Below, piece by piece: positions 61,109 through 64,000 of a stretch of 64,000 nucleotides of DNA. The DNA comes from Yamagishiella unicocca. Lineage: Eukaryota; Chlorophyta; Chlorophyceae; Chlamydomonadales; Volvocaceae. Within the stretch, counting starts at the first letter, position 1. Each line of letters opens with the position of its first letter. Under the pieces are notes generated by a model. It saw only the letters and a program-made list of their open reading frames with translations, made no database searches and had not been told where the DNA came from. The position numbers and the translations under genes are program-made. The stretch covers positions 682,001-746,000 of the forward strand of contig BDSL01000042.1 of assembly GCA_003116995.1 (NCBI GenBank), given 5' to 3'.

Positions 61109-62312
61109 GGGGCCCGATGGGGCGAGTGAAGTCAATGTGGGCCATGTGAGCATTGCCTTCCGTGAAGGGTGGGGGGTCACGGAGGCTCCCAGCCCGACAC
61201 CGTCGGGGGGCCGCGGGGCGGAGCTTGTCGTACCTCTGTACGGAAGAGGGGTACTGCACCGGCTGGCTACGCCACTGCTGTGGAGCGGAGTGACAGGTGG
61301 CGAGGTCGCCGCGCGCTCTTCCTTTGTACAAGCTATTGACTGCGCAGCAGCCGCCCGCCTTGCGAAGGGTGCGATACGGCTTCACGCATGGCGGAGTGGG
61401 CGGCAGTACGGCCTGTTTGACCGTAATGCCGCCCTTCATCATCGTGGAGGCCCGGCGAACTTAGGTGCGGGAATTAGCGAGGGGCTGGGCGGTCTGGTCT
61501 GTCGGTAATCGGCGCTAAGGCAGGTCGCCGGCTGTTGAATACTTCACTGCGACAAATGTAAAAATGTAATAATACCTTCATATTCTTTATAAATACAAGC
61601 TTGGTAAGAGTATGTCACCCTATGTCTCGAACTCTTCATTTGCAAATCGTCTGTCGTGGATTTCACTGTAGTACACACGTATTATTATCATCAACATTAA
61701 CTGCGCACAAACCGCTGGTGTGTTGACACGGTTGGGTGTTTCCGCAGCCTTTGGTTTCGGGGCCCACTGACCCGGCGGGACATCAATTGCAATATGCGGC
61801 ACTTGCTTAGTTGCCCCAAAGCTATGAATGAACTACTGTGCTGTGACATATCAATTATCATATGTGCATTTGAGGCATAGCAGTAATTACGCAAGCGATT
61901 AGGGGTTGTGCATGCACTCGATAGCACAACCCAAACAATGCCTGGCGACGAAGTCGTTCACCTGGTGACGGCGTCCTTTTGACGTTTTCTCACCAGGATT
62001 TATCACGGCATGGTGCTGTATGATGTATGTTTATAGGCTGCAAATCCATAAATCGAAAACTGGGGCTGATCCACGTTTGCAGCAAGTCCGGTCAAATTAA
62101 TGGAAAGTAATTTTACAAAGTGTTTCAGCGCAATAAGGGGGCCAAGGGTACCCGGATGCACCCCTACCTTGCCATCAGATCACGCACGCCGCTGACTTCT
62201 TTCCGCAAGCCGAACAGTGACCATCTTGTAATTTTGTATAAATAGTGTTATTTGCACAAACTATTACCAGTATCTAGGCGTCCTGAGCGGGCTCGCCCTG
62301 CTCGCTCTCCAA
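61109..62312. promoter_or_regulatory. Divergent intergenic region
   Basis: The minus-strand BLUF/TEX47-like gene and the plus-strand Rossmann gene are transcribed away from each other from here. The first 400 bp are GC-rich, the rest AT-rich. Two TGTAA motifs at about 61557-61575 have no matching upstream plus-strand gene and are probably chance. Confidence 0.4.
62237..62244 (+). promoter_or_regulatory. TATA box of the Rossmann-fold gene
   Basis: TATAAATA, 69 bp before the start codon at 62313. The distance allows a 5' untranslated region of about 40 bases. Confidence 0.6.
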
Positions 62313-64000
62313 ATGCTGGCGACTCGTCTGCGGGCGCCGTCTTGTGCGTTCCAGGCGCGCGGCCCTTCGCATTATCTTCGGGTATCAAGGATGGTTTGCA
62401 ACGCGTCAGCATCCGCCTCACAGCAGGTTTGCATCGCGAGCGGTTAAGGACCGGTTCTCCATCTCCCAATGTTCGTTCTGCGCGGGAGCATCCAGCGCTG
62501 CAATGGTCACAACATATTCTTCAACTGCTCGCATTCAATAATGCACCTCACTTGCGATCGTCATGGTATTTCAACGCGTGGCACTAGTTCCCCCTCAACA
62601 AAACACAATGCTAAACAACCGTTGGTGCTTTGGCCGGTTCGTCACACCCACACTTGCAGGCGTTCACAATTGTGGGCGGCGGCCGCGTCGGCCAGGCATT
62701 TGCGGACATGGGCTCGGGCAACGATGTAAGGCCCCCAACCAGAAGGGGCGGAACGCGATGGGGGTAATGCGGGGATGCGGACACGCTTGACGAGGAGGGT
62801 ATAATGGACAGTAAAGGCACGGGAGGGTTTTAAGGGTCGAGCCGTGGGCAAAGAGACGAAGGACGTGAATTGGGTCAAGTGACCTCAGCGTCGATAGCTG
62901 GGAGCGGCTCAGCAAGGGAGTCCTTGCGGCGCACTGGGTTCTTGCCGCCCCTGGAGCGTTCATTTAACCTGCAAGATGTGACCTCACGTGGGGCCGCCCT
63001 TTTGCCTCCCTTGCCCTCACCGTCCTTCCCCCCTCCCCTCGCAACCCCTGCAGGTGGTGGTGACACGCGGCAAGCCCGTGGAGGGCCCCCCTGGACCCAT
63101 CGTGGTGTGCACCCGCAACGACGATTTGCAGGTGGGGTCCAGGGAGGGGAAGGGGACTGGCGGGGCAGCAGCCGCGCGGGGCGGGGCGGTCACGAGGACG
63201 AGAGCTGCTGGACGACGTGTATTAGCCGTACCTGCGCCCTGTACGGCACATGACACGAACCCAGCGTGTGCGCCCGCTTTGCGCCTGAACCCAGCTTGCA
63301 GCCCGAATCACGGCGCACAGTCCCATCCAGAACCCGTCCCAACCACCAACCACCCAACCACCCAACCAGCAAAGACACCCTCCCCACGGCCTCAGTTTGC
63401 CCCACCGCTCCGCCCCCTCACCTCCAACTCCCACGTCGTACAGGCCGTGGTGGACTTGACCCCGCCGGAGCGACGCACTGGTGGGTACCGCAGCGAGGAG
63501 GCAGCAGCGCGGCAGCGGGGAGGCAGCGGGGAGGCAGCGAGACGGCGGGGAGGACCTCCACGGCAGTGACAGGGGGCTACCCGGGGGCAGCGAGGAGTCC
63601 ACACCCAGGGTGTGCCATCACCGCCGCCCCACCCCGGCTCCGGTACCGCTGCGACACACGAGGGCCCTGGTGCACCTGCCTTGCCTGCCCTGCTGGCTCC
63701 GCGCTGAGCCGCCCTAGGCTGCTGTTGCGGCTGCTTGTGGCGAGACGGCACACCTGCGATTGCAGGCAGGTGGTATCCTAGACCAGTCCATTCCTCGGCC
63801 CACACCGCACCCCTCCCCTTTCCACTGGCGTCTCTCGCCCTCCCCGGCCACCTCCTCAGACCTAGTGTTCATCCAGAACGGCATGCTGCAGCCCTGGCTG
63901 GACGCGCGGGGGTTGGGCGAGAACACGCAGGTGGGGGCGCGGAGGGCGGGGAGGGGCCGATGGGGGCGGGAGGTATGAGGAGAAACCCGTGGGTTGGCAC
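62313..64000 (+). CDS. Organelle-targeted NAD(P)-binding Rossmann-fold protein, N-terminal part
   Basis: Exons: 62313-62426, 62660-62725, 63054-63131, 63444-63480, 63860-63930; phases agree. The gene continues beyond the window after a donor at 63931. Exon 1 (38 codons) gives a transit peptide (MLATRLRAPSCAFQARG, then NASASASQQ). Exon 2 carries the dinucleotide-binding motif IVGGGRVGQAFADMGSG. Next come GPPGPIVVCTRNDDLQ, AVVDLTPPERRT and LVFIQNGMLQPWLDARGLG. The order fits a 6-phosphogluconate/ketopantoate-reductase-like N-terminal domain, and I recall similar uncharacterised plant and algal proteins. The catalytic part lies outside the window, so the substrate cannot be named. Confidence 0.7.

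Noticed and set aside
60864..61508. 214-codon plus-strand frame
   Set aside because: Its first part is antisense to the Gln-rich first exon of the minus-strand gene. The rest shows no domain. Two TGTAA motifs downstream are not enough support.
1..64000. tRNA or rRNA genes
   Set aside because: Scattered GGTTCGA-like boxes (for example near 1580 and 18896) lack matching A boxes and cloverleaf arms. No rRNA-like stretch was seen.

Overview
The window looks like nuclear DNA of a volvocine green alga, Chlamydomonas or a close relative. Three things point there. The genes are GC-rich and split into many short exons by GT-AG introns with pyrimidine-rich tails. One gene encodes a chloroplast Fe-superoxide dismutase that I recognise as the Chlamydomonas FSD1 type. 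The kinase has the GAF-PAS-TKL layout and HGD catalytic loop that I associate with volvocine kinases. I built gene models by hand, joining exons only where splice sites, phase and protein family agreed. Each full model keeps one open frame.

Left part (1-30.2 kb): after a gene-poor, repeat-rich stretch, a minus-strand gene (3833-9028) encodes a 988-aa GAF-PAS-TKL protein kinase. Divergent from it is a very large plus-strand gene (10494-30228, 51 exons, 2642 aa). It encodes an acidic/proline-rich N-terminus, a PH domain and about 17 PLAT (LH2) domains, a LOXHD1-like array. The intron-free Fe-SOD gene (12130-12831, minus) lies entirely inside the intron that splits the PH domain.

Middle part (30.2-54.6 kb): a strongly rearranged zone. 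It holds (i) a plus-strand gene for an organelle-type helical-repeat protein (30926-35046) and a partial copy of its first two exons at 46.6-48.65 kb, broken by a non-LTR retrotransposon fragment; (ii) a tandem duplication of about 2.0-2.1 kb (35752-39867) with no convincing gene; (iii) two copies, about 3.8 kb each, of a gene built from modular Ala/Ser/Thr/Pro repeat exons (41158-45115 and 48654-54588, both minus); and (iv) between them a decayed tyrosine-recombinase element with 201-bp split direct repeats, of the DIRS/PAT type. The left copy has lost its 5' end next to this element. The right copy has a different C-terminal tail, created at its duplication breakpoint.

Right part (54.6-64 kb): a gene-free stretch is followed by a minus-strand gene (57429-61108, 496 aa). 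It encodes a protein with an N-terminal membrane segment and a BLUF/TEX47-like domain, and one of its introns carries a 9-bp minisatellite. Divergent from it, with a good TATA box, starts a plus-strand gene (62313 to beyond the window end). It encodes an organelle-targeted Rossmann-fold NAD(P)-binding protein. No tRNA, rRNA or CRISPR array was seen.
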